The position numbers were made by a program, and so were the translations under genes. From Bacillota bacterium (lineage in GTDB: Bacteria > Bacillota > Clostridia > Christensenellales > SZUA-584): DNA of 40,309 bases. The notes beneath the pieces are model-generated. The model saw only the letters and a list, made by a program, of their open reading frames with translations. It was not told the DNA's origin and did no database searches. Location: the NCBI GenBank assembly GCA_023391105.1, contig JAEWBO010000037.1, positions 1 through 40,309 of the forward strand. Direction: 5' to 3'. Positions 24,379 through 33,715 of this stretch are shown here, piece after piece; within the stretch, counting starts at the first letter, position 1; every line of letters starts with the position of its first letter.

Positions 24379-24460
24379 ACTGCAGCTCCTTCCCTCACTA
24401 CCACGCTATTATACTTTACTTTCGGCTTTCCTATAAACACAACCTTTTCATGTGGCCCAA

Positions 24461-24499
24461 AAATAATAAAACCCGGGAAAACATGACCCCCGGGCTTTT
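24461..24499 (-). terminator. Rho-independent terminator of rpsU
   Basis: AAAGCCCGGG (24498-24489) pairs with CCCGGGTTTT (24477-24468) with one G.U pair, and is followed by TTTTATTATTTTT on the minus strand, 21 bases after the rpsU stop. Confidence 0.85.
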
Positions 24500-24519
24500 G
24501 TTTGCAAATATGTATGCAC

Positions 24520-24693
24520 TTAGTGCTTTCTCTTCCGAGCCGCCTCTGCCTTTTTCTTCCTTTTGACGCTTGGCTTTTCGTAGTGCTCACGTTTTCTCAG
24601 CTCCGCCAAAGTACCCTCTCTTGCGGTCAAACGTTTAAACCGTTTCAGAGCGTTCTCTAAAGATTCATTTTCACCAACGCGAATTTCTGCCAA
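24520..24693 (-). CDS. rpsU: 30S ribosomal protein S21
   Basis: A 57-residue, very basic protein starting MAEIRVGENESLENALKRFK and ending KKKAEAARKRKH: the full length and pattern of bS21. S21 helps base-pairing of the Shine-Dalgarno helix during initiation. The start is TTG, with the strong site GGAGGGAGGG 7 bases upstream, so it is easily missed by ORF finders that require ATG or a longer length. Monocistronic, with its own promoter and terminator. The usual partner yqeY is not next to it. Confidence 0.95.
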   Translation of the reverse strand: MAEIRVGENESLENALKRFKRLTAREGTLAELRKREHYEKPSVKRKKKAEAARKRKH

Positions 24694-24766
24694 CTAGTAA
24701 CCCTCCCTCCCATACTCCACGGAACTCACAAATAAGTCCGACAATGGGAGTTTTTTAACTTAGACC

Positions 24767-24795
24767 ATTATAGTCAACAGTCCTGAAAAAGTCAA
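24767..24795 (-). promoter_or_regulatory. Promoter of rpsU
   Basis: TTGACT (24795-24790), a 17-bp spacer and TATAAT (24772-24767). The leader of about 65 nt contains CTCCCAT, which can pair with ATGGGAG overlapping the rpsU ribosome site. Confidence 0.75.
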
Positions 24796-24802
24796 CAGCT
24801 TG

Positions 24803-25714
24803 TTAAGGTTGTTTATCCCGAAGTGATTTCAGCGCCTTTTCAAAATAATCGGGCAGCGGCGCTTCAAATGTCATCTCATCGCCGGTGGACGGATGGCGCA
24901 GCATCAGTTTTTTGGCATGAAGGAGCTGTCCGTTTTGATGCAGCTTAACAGCCTTGGGGCCATACACCTGATCCCCCGCGACCGGGCGCTTTATGCTTGC
25001 AAGATGCACGCGAATCTGATGCGTGCGCCCTGTTTCCAGCTCTGCCTCGATACAAGTAAAAGCGCCGAAGCGCTCCAATACGCGAACCCGTGTCACCGCG
25101 TGGCGTCCGCCTGTGACCACTGCCATCTTCTTGCGATCGCCGCGGCTGCGCCCGATGCTTTTGTCAATTGTGAGAGCATCCTCAAGTATGTTGCCGTGAA
25201 CGATTGCGGCGTAGATACGCCGTGCGCTCTTCTGGGCAATCTGTTCCGCCAGCGCCACATGCGCCTTATCATTTTTGGCGATGACGAGCAGCCCCGATGT
25301 GTCTTTGTCCAGCCGGTGAACGATGCCGGGGCGCAGCTCACCGTTAATGCCCGAAAGGTCTTTGACGTTATAAAGCAGCGCGCTGACCAGCGTGCCCTCA
25401 TAATTTCCCGGTGCGGGATGAACCACCATGCCCTGCGGCTTGTTGACCACAGCCATCCATTCATCCTCATAAACGATATCAAGCGGAATATTTTCCGCGA
25501 CAATTTCAGATTCCTTGGGCGGCGGCGTTTGGATCACAATCACATCGCCGACGTTCACCTTATCACCCGGCCTGGCCTGCACATCGTTAAGCAGCACAAG
25601 GCCTGCTTCTATCGCATTTTTTATATGTGAACGCGTCAGCGGCAGCTGCTCCACAAGATATTTATCCAGCCTTTGCGCTTTTTCGCTGACCTCAAGCCGC
25701 GTTTCGTTATCCAT
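24803..25714 (-). CDS. Pseudouridine synthase, RluD/RluA family
   Basis: A 303-residue protein with an N-terminal S4 RNA-binding domain (about 13-60: QRLDKYLVEQLPLTRSHIK) and a RluA-type catalytic domain. The active-site motif is HRLDKDTSG, with the catalytic aspartate at 136; GRTHQIRVH follows. It is likely to modify 23S rRNA, as RluD does at helix 69, but family members differ in target. It lies 5 bases after lspA, the usual lspA-rluD pairing of Firmicutes. Confidence 0.92.
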   Translation of the reverse strand: MDNETRLEVSEKAQRLDKYLVEQLPLTRSHIKNAIEAGLVLLNDVQARPGDKVNVGDVIVIQTPPPKESEIVAENIPLDIVYEDEWMAVVNKPQGMVVHPAPGNYEGTLVSALLYNVKDLSGINGELRPGIVHRLDKDTSGLLVIAKNDKAHVALAEQIAQKSARRIYAAIVHGNILEDALTIDKSIGRSRGDRKKMAVVTGGRHAVTRVRVLERFGAFTCIEAELETGRTHQIRVHLASIKRPVAGDQVYGPKAVKLHQNGQLLHAKKLMLRHPSTGDEMTFEAPLPDYFEKALKSLRDKQP

Positions 25715-25719
25715 GGCTC

Positions 25720-26271
25720 TTATCCCGCCGCGCCGTCATCACCGCCATCGTCCTTGCTCTGCGCGCCTTTGACGTCGCTTACATCCGTGTCGGTTTGGAG
25801 AAGCGGTTTTTTATTATCCTTATAGAAAAACAATATATAGATGCCGAGCAATATCGCACCGATAACCAGCGCAGCGTCCGCGATATTGAATACCCATTTC
25901 CAAAAATCGAACAGACGAAAATCGATAAAGTCTCTGACATAGCCAAACGCAATCCTGTCGATCAGGTTACCAAGCGCACCCGAGAACAGCACCGCAATGA
26001 GCACCTTGATAAACCGGGAGTGTTTATCGCGATAGCGGATCATGATATACACTGCCGCAACAAGCACGAGAATCGTCATCACTATAAAAAACACCTGCAT
26101 GCCCGGCAGCATTCCAAAGGATGCGCCCGTATTCTTCACATATGAAAAATGCAGCACATCGGGTATCACCGGCATCGAGCCGTCCGGATATGTCCCCAGT
26201 GTCGGCCACAGCAGAAACTTGGTCAGCTGATCGGCTGCCACCAACAGTACGATAATGATAATTTGAAGCAT
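25720..26271 (-). CDS. lspA: Lipoprotein signal peptidase (signal peptidase II)
   Basis: A 183-residue membrane aspartic peptidase with four membrane segments. The catalytic aspartates are Asp105 (GNLIDR) and Asp132 (FNIADA), 27 residues apart as in E. coli LspA. It cleaves the signal peptide of lipoproteins such as PstS in this window. The C-terminus has an extra hydrophilic tail of about 25 residues rich in Asp and Gly (SKDDGGDDGAAG). AAGGAGGG lies just before the ATG. Confidence 0.95.
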   Translation of the reverse strand: MLQIIIIVLLVAADQLTKFLLWPTLGTYPDGSMPVIPDVLHFSYVKNTGASFGMLPGMQVFFIVMTILVLVAAVYIMIRYRDKHSRFIKVLIAVLFSGALGNLIDRIAFGYVRDFIDFRLFDFWKWVFNIADAALVIGAILLGIYILFFYKDNKKPLLQTDTDVSDVKGAQSKDDGGDDGAAG

Positions 26272-26306
26272 TCGCCCTCCTTATGGCTCATGTTTTCATT
26301 GCGAAA

Positions 26307-26921
26307 TCAAAGCTGGTTTTCTTTGCCTTCGGCAAGCCGCTTTAAGTTGGCCCGGTGCGAATAGAACACAAGTATAAACAAAAGCACACTCGTCACATTG
26401 TTCCATATGTCCCCGAAGAAAAACGCAAACGAGCAGGCCGCCATCGCCGCCGTGCCGACCAGCGAACCAATAGACATCGTGCGCGTGATCGCAATGATGA
26501 TAATGCATGCGCCCAGCACGATAAGCGTGTGGACCGGCATCATGATAAGCAGCACGCCAAGGCTTGTCGCCACACCTTTGCCGCCGCGAAACTTTAAAAA
26601 CACAGGCCATATATGACCAAGAACAGCCGCCAGACCGCCGATGCAGACACCGACAGGAACAGGCGTCCCGCCGAGCATACCCATATCCGGTATCAATAAA
26701 AACCCGATCCATGCCGCAGCCGCGCCTTTGGCGACATCGCCCACAAATGTAAACAGGCCAATTGCCCAGCCGTAATTGCGAATTGCGTTAGCAGTTCCGG
26801 CGTTGCCGCTGCCTTCCTCACGTATGTCTTTGCCCTTAAAAATCTTGCCCGCAAGATACCCAAACGAAATACAGCCAATTACATAACCGATAATCGCGGT
26901 TACCACATACCAAATGACCAT
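26307..26921 (-). CDS. plsY: Acyl-phosphate:glycerol-3-phosphate acyltransferase PlsY
   Basis: A 204-residue inner-membrane protein with five or more membrane segments and the PlsY loops: EEGSGNAGTANAIRNYG near residue 36, and KFRGGKGVATSLG near residue 109. PlsY makes lysophosphatidic acid from acyl-phosphate and glycerol-3-phosphate, the first committed step of phospholipid synthesis. It lies 14 bases after der, a frequent pairing in Firmicutes. Confidence 0.96.
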   Translation of the reverse strand: MVIWYVVTAIIGYVIGCISFGYLAGKIFKGKDIREEGSGNAGTANAIRNYGWAIGLFTFVGDVAKGAAAAWIGFLLIPDMGMLGGTPVPVGVCIGGLAAVLGHIWPVFLKFRGGKGVATSLGVLLIMMPVHTLIVLGACIIIIAITRTMSIGSLVGTAAMAACSFAFFFGDIWNNVTSVLLFILVFYSHRANLKRLAEGKENQL

Positions 26922-26935
26922 ATAGACTCCCTTGC

Positions 26936-28252
26936 CTAATCGTTTTTATTTCGGGCGGCCAGACGGATCGGCGTTCCCGAAAAATCAAAAGTTTTACGAA
27001 GATAATTCTCGAGATAGCGCATATACGAAAAATGAATCAGCCTTGAATCGTTGACGAAAATCACGATATAAGGCGGCACAGTCGCTACCTGTGTGGCATA
27101 GTATATTTTTAGCCTACGTCCCTTGTCGGACGGCGGCTCCACAATAGTAACAGCCTCGCTGATGCATTCATTCAAAAGACCCGTCGAGATGCGCCGCAGG
27201 CTGTTTTCCCGCGCTTTTAGCAGCGCGTCGAACAAACGGTTCAAACGCTGGCCCGTGAGAGCAGAGATGTACACCTTTTCCGCATAACTCATGAAGCTCA
27301 AGGCCGTTTCGATCTCTTTGTTGTATTTGTTGATCGTATGCGTGTCCTTATCGACCGCATCCCATTTATTCACGGCAATCACGCAGGGCTTGCCCTCATC
27401 ATGTACAAAGCCCGCGATTTTGACATCCTGCTCGGAGATGCCCTCCAGCGCGTCGATCATGACGACCACCGCATCTGCCCGCCTCACCGCCGCAAACGCG
27501 CGTATTACGCTGTAGCGCTCGATGGATTTATCCTCGATCCTCGCTTTTTTGCGTATGCCCGCCGTGTCGATAAGCACAAAATCGATGCCTTCTCTGGAAA
27601 ACGGCACGTCAATTGCGTCACGCGTGGTGCCCGCAATATCCGACACGATGGTTCGTGATTCACCGATGATCGCATTCACAAGCGACGACTTTCCGGCATT
27701 GGGCCGCCCCACAATCGCGATATGCACGACTTCAGGATTTTCCTCCTCCTTCGCGACCTCAAAGTCCGCAATCACGGCGTCCAACAGATCGCCAAGGCCA
27801 AGGCCCTGCGCCGATGAAATCGCAAAAAGCTGATCGGTGCCCAGCGCATAAAAGTCGTAAATGCTCTCCTCGTCCTGCTTGTTGTCCGCCTTGTTAACCA
27901 CGGTGATCACCGGCTTTTTCGCGCGGCGCAGCATATCCGCGATTTCATGGTCGGCAGACAGCACGCCTTGCTTGGCGTCCACAAAAAACAGTATCACATC
28001 GGCGATATCGATGGCAAGCTCGGCCTGAAGCCGCATCTGCTTTAATATCACATCTTCTGCATCCGGATCAATACCGCCCGTGTCGATCATCGTAAACTCA
28101 CGACCGAGCCACTCTGCATCCGCATAAATACGATCGCGCGTGACGCCCGGTGTGTCCTCCACAATCGATATACGCCGTCCGGCTATTCGGTTAAAAAAAG
28201 TGGATTTGCCCACATTGGGCCGCCCCACAATGGCCACAAACGGCTTTGCCAT
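26936..28252 (-). CDS. der: GTPase Der (EngA)
   Basis: A 438-residue double GTPase. First G domain: GRPNVGKST near residue 10, DTGG, NKAD. Second: GRPNAGKSS near residue 182, DTAG, NKWD. The C-terminal KH-like domain ends in ARNKND. Der is essential for 50S subunit assembly. GAGAGG lies about 9 bases before the ATG, 13 bases after the preceding gene. Confidence 0.97.
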   Translation of the reverse strand: MAKPFVAIVGRPNVGKSTFFNRIAGRRISIVEDTPGVTRDRIYADAEWLGREFTMIDTGGIDPDAEDVILKQMRLQAELAIDIADVILFFVDAKQGVLSADHEIADMLRRAKKPVITVVNKADNKQDEESIYDFYALGTDQLFAISSAQGLGLGDLLDAVIADFEVAKEEENPEVVHIAIVGRPNAGKSSLVNAIIGESRTIVSDIAGTTRDAIDVPFSREGIDFVLIDTAGIRKKARIEDKSIERYSVIRAFAAVRRADAVVVMIDALEGISEQDVKIAGFVHDEGKPCVIAVNKWDAVDKDTHTINKYNKEIETALSFMSYAEKVYISALTGQRLNRLFDALLKARENSLRRISTGLLNECISEAVTIVEPPSDKGRRLKIYYATQVATVPPYIVIFVNDSRLIHFSYMRYLENYLRKTFDFSGTPIRLAARNKND

Positions 28253-28265
28253 TATTCATTCCTCT

Positions 28266-29552
28266 CTACTCTGATCCGCAAACCTTGGCAACCAGCTGAT
28301 ATCCGTCACAGACGGGCTCAACCCGTATGCCTAGCGCCTCGGAAAGTCCTTCAAGCGTCATATCGTCTAAAAAGACGTTATCGTCACGCAAAGTGCTCGC
28401 TGGGATCAACAGCTTTTGTCCCAAATCCTTGCCCTTGAGCGCCGTAACAAAATCCCTGCCTGCAAGCAGACCAGCCACTGTCACCGCGCCGCCGAACGTT
28501 AAGTTCTTCACGGCATACACACGCACGCGCGCGCCGGAGCGCTGCGCCGCTCTTTTCGCTATGCTTTCAATGTACGGATGGGCATCCTCGCCTGTCGCCA
28601 GACTTAAGTCGCCGCCCGTTCCTTCGCAGTTTTCCAACGCTTCGTCAGCTTCGCTCAGCAAGGTCGCCACCAGCCCAACGCCGTTTTCTATCTGGTCAAA
28701 GGACTCATAGCTTTGTGCAGGCGGCAGCTGCATCCCCGCCCGAATATAAAACTCATCAGACGCGAACACGAACCGCGTACCGATACTATTTAAACATTCT
28801 TTCTGCCATTTTTCAACCACTTTGATGGTGTCTTCTGCCACGTCTTGAGAAACCGGCTCTAACTCCGGCAGACCCTTGCGGTGACCCGTCAGCCCCACCG
28901 GCACAATTGCGAGAGATGCCGCTGCGGGATGAAGGCGCTTTAAAAAGCGGATGGTCTCTTCCAGCCTTGGCCCGTCATTGAGCCCCGGGCATATCACCGC
29001 CTGCGCGTGAAAGCGGATGCCGTGCGCCGCGAACTTTTTGAGCAGCGGACGTATGGGAACGGCTTTTTCATTGCCCAGCATTTCGTGCCGCAGCTTCTCG
29101 TCAACAGTATGAACAGAAATATAAAGCGGAGACGCTTTGCGCCGTATAATGCGGGATATTTCATCCTTGGAAATCGTCGACAGCGTCACATAGTTGCCCA
29201 TGATCAGCGAATAACGCCAGTCTTCATCCTTCACATACAGGCTTTTGCGCATGCCTTTGGGAAGCTGATGGACAAAGCAGAAAACGCATTTATTGCCGCA
29301 GACACGCTTTTTTCCCAGCAGCGGCTCAGTAAACGAGATGCCGAGGTCTTCCTCTTGAGAATTGACGATATGCAGCGTCTTTTGGGTGCCGCCGCGTTCA
29401 ATGGATAGTTTCAGGCGTCGCTGCGCACAAAAGTATATATAATCAACATAGTCAAGCAGAGGCTCTCCATTGATTTTTGCGATTATGTCGCCCGGCAGAA
29501 GGCCGCCGCGCTGCGCTGCGCTATCCTTCCCGACGCTTTTTACCTCGAACAA
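28266..29552 (-). CDS. PDZ/DUF512 radical-SAM-like protein
   Basis: A 428-residue protein with an N-terminal PDZ-like domain (about 1-60: GLLPGDIIAKINGEPL), a cysteine motif CX3CX2C at 85, 89 and 92 (CGNKCVFC) as in radical-SAM enzymes, and a C-terminal DUF512 domain. The family is conserved in Clostridia, nearly always next to der. Its reaction is not known; a role in Fe-S or ribosome-related chemistry is only a guess. The start is a TTG (first residues MFEVKSVGKD) with GGAAGGAA upstream. A TATAAT at 29590-29585 may be its -10 box. Confidence 0.88.
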   Translation of the reverse strand: MFEVKSVGKDSAAQRGGLLPGDIIAKINGEPLLDYVDYIYFCAQRRLKLSIERGGTQKTLHIVNSQEEDLGISFTEPLLGKKRVCGNKCVFCFVHQLPKGMRKSLYVKDEDWRYSLIMGNYVTLSTISKDEISRIIRRKASPLYISVHTVDEKLRHEMLGNEKAVPIRPLLKKFAAHGIRFHAQAVICPGLNDGPRLEETIRFLKRLHPAAASLAIVPVGLTGHRKGLPELEPVSQDVAEDTIKVVEKWQKECLNSIGTRFVFASDEFYIRAGMQLPPAQSYESFDQIENGVGLVATLLSEADEALENCEGTGGDLSLATGEDAHPYIESIAKRAAQRSGARVRVYAVKNLTFGGAVTVAGLLAGRDFVTALKGKDLGQKLLIPASTLRDDNVFLDDMTLEGLSEALGIRVEPVCDGYQLVAKVCGSE

Positions 29553-29637
29553 AGCTGTCCGTTCCTTCCATTGAAACTCGGGCTATTATATATCATTTTG
29601 ATGATCCGCGCCAGCCTTTGTTTGGAAAGTTATGATG

Positions 29638-30216
29638 TTATGTTTGCACAGCGGGCACTTTTTGCCACGGGCGTGACAGCAGATAGGAAGCAGCGAGACA
29701 GCCGACGAAGCTCAACGATGCGATATCCATCACGTCAAAAGCAGTCACTGTGCTAACCGTCTCCGTCAGCAGCGCCATGATGTTTTCGGCCACACTGTAA
29801 ATACCAATCAATACAGGCGCACAAAGCGGCGCACGGTTTTTCGTAAAAAGCAGTGCGAGCAGCGATACGGCACACATGAGCACAGCGCTTAAGTATGTGA
29901 CAGTATAGGAAAAGGAAACAAAGCTGGCCGAAACCGAAAGCAGCACGGTTATCGCTGATGCGAGATAGAACCGAAATGTCACGCCCTTATGAAAAACGAG
30001 ATAAAAAGCGGGTGCGATGCAAAGAAACGCCCCGGCAACGCATACAGAAATTCTGTCTATGATCGTCACAACCGGTATAATCGACAGCGCGGCACAGATA
30101 ACGAAATAGAGAACAAATGCTTTGCCGCCGATACCAGCGGCACCTGTCGCTTTGCGAAGGCTGCCCGTCAGATACAAAACCGGCAGACCTAACATTACAA
30201 TCAAAGAAATACTCAT
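29638..30216 (-). CDS. Unrecognised membrane protein, about six segments
   Basis: A 192-residue, very hydrophobic protein with about six membrane segments separated by short loops, and a short hydrophilic C-terminus (SRPWQKVPAVQT). I do not recognise its family. The gene is real: AAGGTGGG lies just before the ATG, codon use matches its neighbours, and it reads in the same direction. It precedes the DUF512-der-plsY-lspA block with an 85-bp gap that holds a possible -10 box, so it may be a separate transcript. The 201 bp between it and phoU has no clear gene or terminator. Confidence 0.7.
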   Translation of the reverse strand: MSISLIVMLGLPVLYLTGSLRKATGAAGIGGKAFVLYFVICAALSIIPVVTIIDRISVCVAGAFLCIAPAFYLVFHKGVTFRFYLASAITVLLSVSASFVSFSYTVTYLSAVLMCAVSLLALLFTKNRAPLCAPVLIGIYSVAENIMALLTETVSTVTAFDVMDIASLSFVGCLAASYLLSRPWQKVPAVQT

Positions 30217-30417
30217 AGTCCCACCTTGCGATTACAAAGACGGACAAACATATCAATTGAATGAATGAAAATGTCTGTCAGTCAGAGTCCATTGCCCCAA
30301 CCTGGATATACTAATCGTCGGAGCAACAAAAGCCTTTGTTTTAGCTTGCCACTCGGCGGGCAAATTATTGATACGGTAAAAAATACTAGGTAAGCACAGT
30401 TTTATTTTTGTGCGATT

Positions 30418-31071
30418 CTAGAGATCAAGCCGTTTTCCCGTTGCGTTGTACACAATCGATTCACAGATATTTTTAATGTGATCGCCCACACGTTCCAGAT
30501 ACCGTGCGATAAGCACAAAAGCCATCATCTGATTGATGTGTCTGGGGCTCTCCATGACATACGTTAACAGCTCACGGTATATTTGCTTAAACAGCGAATC
30601 AAGAACGTTGTCGCGCATTGCGGTCTCAATGGCGAGCTCACTGTCACCATTTGCAAACGCCCGAACGCTTGAAAGCAGCATTTCACAGGCGATCTCCGTC
30701 ATACGGGGCAGATCGATAAGCGGCTTAATATATTCCTCGTCCTTAAGCCGAAGCGCGATCTTCGCAATGCCCACACCGTAATCGGCAATACGCTCTAAAT
30801 CTGTGCCCATTTTGATTGCGGCAAATATAATGCGAAGATCACTCGCCAAGGGCTGCTGCGTCGCAATCAACGTGATGCACTGTTCTTCAATATCAAGCTG
30901 AAGATCGTCGATCTCATCGTCACTGTCCATGATGATTTGGGCTCTCTCAAAGTCGCGCTCAACAAGCGCCTTCATTGACCCTGCGAGCAGCTGCTCAACG
31001 AGCGATCCCATTCTGATGATCTCATGCTTTAAGGCCTCCAGCTGGTGATCGTATTCAACACGTGTTTTCAT
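30418..31071 (-). CDS. phoU: Phosphate transport regulator PhoU
   Basis: A 217-residue, all-helical PhoU with two three-helix repeats and the metal-binding motifs DLRIIFAAIKMGTDLERIADY and RYLERVGDHIKNICE. PhoU links the Pst transporter to the PhoR sensor kinase and damps phosphate uptake. AAGGAG lies about 7 bases before the ATG. Last gene of the pst operon. Confidence 0.96.
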   Translation of the reverse strand: MKTRVEYDHQLEALKHEIIRMGSLVEQLLAGSMKALVERDFERAQIIMDSDDEIDDLQLDIEEQCITLIATQQPLASDLRIIFAAIKMGTDLERIADYGVGIAKIALRLKDEEYIKPLIDLPRMTEIACEMLLSSVRAFANGDSELAIETAMRDNVLDSLFKQIYRELLTYVMESPRHINQMMAFVLIARYLERVGDHIKNICESIVYNATGKRLDL

Positions 31072-31087
31072 GGCATATCTCCTTATG

Positions 31088-31882
31088 TTAGCCGAACCGG
31101 CCGGTAATATAGTCTTCCGTGCGCTTGTCGCGCGGCAGCTGGAATATCCGGCGCGTGTCGCCCATCTCGATCATGTCACCGAGCAGGAAGAACGCGGTTT
31201 TGTCAGACACACGCGCCGCCTGCTGCATGTTGTGTGTCACAATGATGATCGTATAGTCGTTTTTTAGCTCTGCAATCAGTTCTTCGATTTTACCCGTGGA
31301 TATCGGGTCCAGCGCGCTTGTCGGCTCATCCATAAGCACCACAGACGGCTCCACGGCGAGCACACGCGCAATGCAAAGGCGCTGCTGCTGTCCGCCTGAA
31401 AGACCCATGGCCGATTGATGCAGCCTGTCTTTCACCTCATCCCAGAGCGCCGCTTGCTTTAAGCTGCGTTCCACAATGATCTCAAGCTTTTTCTTGTCGC
31501 GCAGGCCATGGATGCGCGGCCCGTAGGCGATGTTGTCGAATATGGAAAGCTCAAAGGGGTTTGGCTTTTGAAACACCATGCCGACTTCTTTTCGAAGATA
31601 CGCAATATCCACGCCACCATTATATATATCCGTTCCGTCGATCAATATGTCACCCTCTACACGGCAGCCGGGAATTAAGTCATTCATTCTGTTGATACAC
31701 TTTAAAAACGTCGATTTGCCGCAGCCCGACGGTCCGATTAATGCTGTCACATGGTTTTCTTCGATGTCCATGTTGATATCCTTAAGCGCCTGAAAGCTGC
31801 CATAGAAAAGATTCAACTTGTTGACCTTGACCTTAGTCTCGCCTGTTTGGATAGCTTCTCTTTCTTTAACTGCAATATTCAT
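31088..31882 (-). CDS. pstB: Phosphate ABC transporter, ATP-binding protein
   Basis: A 264-residue PstB. Walker A GPSGCGKST, signature LSGGQQQR, Walker B VVLMDEPTSALD, switch His in VTHNMQQAAR. It drives high-affinity phosphate import through PstC/PstA. The ATG at 31882 overlaps the pstA stop as TGATG and has AAGGAG 8 bases upstream; an in-frame TTG one codon earlier is less likely. Confidence 0.97.
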   Translation of the reverse strand: MNIAVKEREAIQTGETKVKVNKLNLFYGSFQALKDINMDIEENHVTALIGPSGCGKSTFLKCINRMNDLIPGCRVEGDILIDGTDIYNGGVDIAYLRKEVGMVFQKPNPFELSIFDNIAYGPRIHGLRDKKKLEIIVERSLKQAALWDEVKDRLHQSAMGLSGGQQQRLCIARVLAVEPSVVLMDEPTSALDPISTGKIEELIAELKNDYTIIIVTHNMQQAARVSDKTAFFLLGDMIEMGDTRRIFQLPRDKRTEDYITGRFG

Positions 31883-32763
31883 CAATGATTCTCCTTATAT
31901 CGATTGATACGGCGGCCAAAAAACCCCGCGATCAGGTTGAGTATCAGCACGATAATGACCAGAACAACAGCCGTTCCATAAGCCTTGCTCGCCGATACTT
32001 CTTTAACCATCATATACAGATGAAGTGCGAGCGAACGAGACGAATCAAACAGTCCTTTTACCAGATTCGTACCGCTGCCCAGCGTAAAGAGCAGCGCAGC
32101 CGTTTCGCCAAATATACGGCCCATGCCCAATATGATACCGTTTATGATACCCGGCGACGCGGCCGGTATCACGACCTTTCTCATCGTTTGCCATTTGGTT
32201 GCGCCGAGCGCCAGCGAGCCTTCCTTATACCCGACAGGTACGGTCATAATCGCTTCTTCAGAAGTCCGTATCAACGTGGGGAGTATTACCACCGCGACTG
32301 TCGCCGCACCGCTTATCAGAGAATACCCCCACCCAAACATTTTGTTGAAAACCATGAAGCCGAACAAACCGAATATGATCGACGGTATACCAGCAAGATT
32401 GGTCGTAAAGTAGCGAATGATCTTTATCAATAGGCCTTGGCGGGCATACTCGGTCATGTATATTGCCGCAAGAACCGACAGCGGTGCCGCAAAAAGCAAG
32501 CCCAGCCCCACAAAATAGAGCGTGTTGATGATAATGGGCAAGATACCGCCTTCACGACCGGCGTCTTTCACAGAACCCGTCAAAAACTCCCACGAGATTT
32601 CTTTTAAACCATTGACAAAAATATGTGCGATGATGAAAAAAAGTATCGCGACCGCCAAAAACGCTGCTAAGTACAGTAAAAAATACACTGTGTTCTGGCG
32701 CCTTTTTTGCTTCGCTCGGTTGGCAAGAACGATCTCTTTCGTCAGCCATTTTTCCTGATTCAT
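31882..32763 (-). CDS. pstA: Phosphate ABC transporter, permease PstA
   Basis: A 293-residue permease with six membrane segments and the ABC coupling loop LGATKWQTMRKVVIPAASPG. It forms the channel with PstC. Its ATG overlaps the pstC stop (ATGA). Confidence 0.95.
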   Translation of the reverse strand: MNQEKWLTKEIVLANRAKQKRRQNTVYFLLYLAAFLAVAILFFIIAHIFVNGLKEISWEFLTGSVKDAGREGGILPIIINTLYFVGLGLLFAAPLSVLAAIYMTEYARQGLLIKIIRYFTTNLAGIPSIIFGLFGFMVFNKMFGWGYSLISGAATVAVVILPTLIRTSEEAIMTVPVGYKEGSLALGATKWQTMRKVVIPAASPGIINGIILGMGRIFGETAALLFTLGSGTNLVKGLFDSSRSLALHLYMMVKEVSASKAYGTAVVLVIIVLILNLIAGFFGRRINRYKENH

Positions 32764-33638
32764 GCTGACACCCGCTTTCTGCTCAGCAGCATCACAGCTG
32801 CGTTAATGATCATGGTAAACACGAACAACGCGATGGCTGTGGCGAAGAGTGCTGAATAATACACCGATCCTGTCACCACATAAGACATATCCAAAACGAT
32901 ATTTACCGTCATCGTTCGAACTGGCTGAAAAATCGACTCCGGTATAATCGGCGTATTGCCCGCCACGAGTATCACTGCCATTGTTTCACCCATTGCACGG
33001 CCAATACCCAAAACGATACCGGCAATAATTCCGGATTTCGCCGTCGGCAGGCTCACCTTCCTGATCGTTTGCCATTGAGATGAACCCAATGCCAATGAGC
33101 CGTCCTTGTATGCCTTGGGCACGGCACGCAGTGAAACCTCCGCTATTGTGATAATTGTCGGCAGTATCATGATGGCGAGTATCAAACCGGCCGCAAGCAC
33201 GCTTGGGCCCGGCCCCAGCTTAAAGCTGCGGACAAACGGTACTATCACCACCAAGCCGAAGAATCCATAGACGACGGAAGGGATGCCTGCGAGTATTTCA
33301 ATGATTCTTCGCAGCAAGGATGATACTTTGCGAGGAGCGATCTCCGCCAGGAAAATCGCGCACCCGAGTCCGATCGGAATTCCCAAAACGAGCGCAATGG
33401 CCGTTGTGTAAACAGAACCCGAAATCATAGGCAGTATGCCGTACTGCGGAATTTTTGCGTCCGGATCCCAGTCTGCTCCTGATATAAACTCCCATACGCC
33501 AATGTTTTTGAACAACGGAAGACCCTCGGCAAAAATCAGATAAGTGATGAGCAAAACGGCGGCAACAGATGCAAACGCGCAGATGAGCATCACTTTTTCT
33601 ATGGTTTTTTCACCGAGCCTTAATTTCTTTTTTTTCAT
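32760..33638 (-). CDS. pstC: Phosphate ABC transporter, permease PstC
   Basis: A 292-residue permease with six membrane segments and the coupling loop LGSSQWQTIRKVSLPTAKSG. Two starts are possible: GTG at 33647 or ATG at 33638. The ATG gives a basic N-terminus (MKKKKLRLGEK) and follows GGTGGAGA, so it is preferred. The 199-bp gap to pstS contains its own PhoP-box array. Confidence 0.95.
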   Translation of the reverse strand: MKKKKLRLGEKTIEKVMLICAFASVAAVLLITYLIFAEGLPLFKNIGVWEFISGADWDPDAKIPQYGILPMISGSVYTTAIALVLGIPIGLGCAIFLAEIAPRKVSSLLRRIIEILAGIPSVVYGFFGLVVIVPFVRSFKLGPGPSVLAAGLILAIMILPTIITIAEVSLRAVPKAYKDGSLALGSSQWQTIRKVSLPTAKSGIIAGIVLGIGRAMGETMAVILVAGNTPIIPESIFQPVRTMTVNIVLDMSYVVTGSVYYSALFATAIALFVFTMIINAAVMLLSRKRVSA

Positions 33639-33715
33639 TCTCTCCACCCTGCTATAGAAAGCTATCGCACTATGAATATTCTACTTCTCATCGGGGTCGG
33701 CTGACGCCATGGCAA

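Noticed and set aside
24375..24590. Minus-strand frame of 71 codons overlapping rpsU
   Set aside because: It crosses the rpsU terminator in another frame; the true gene here is rpsU (24520-24693).
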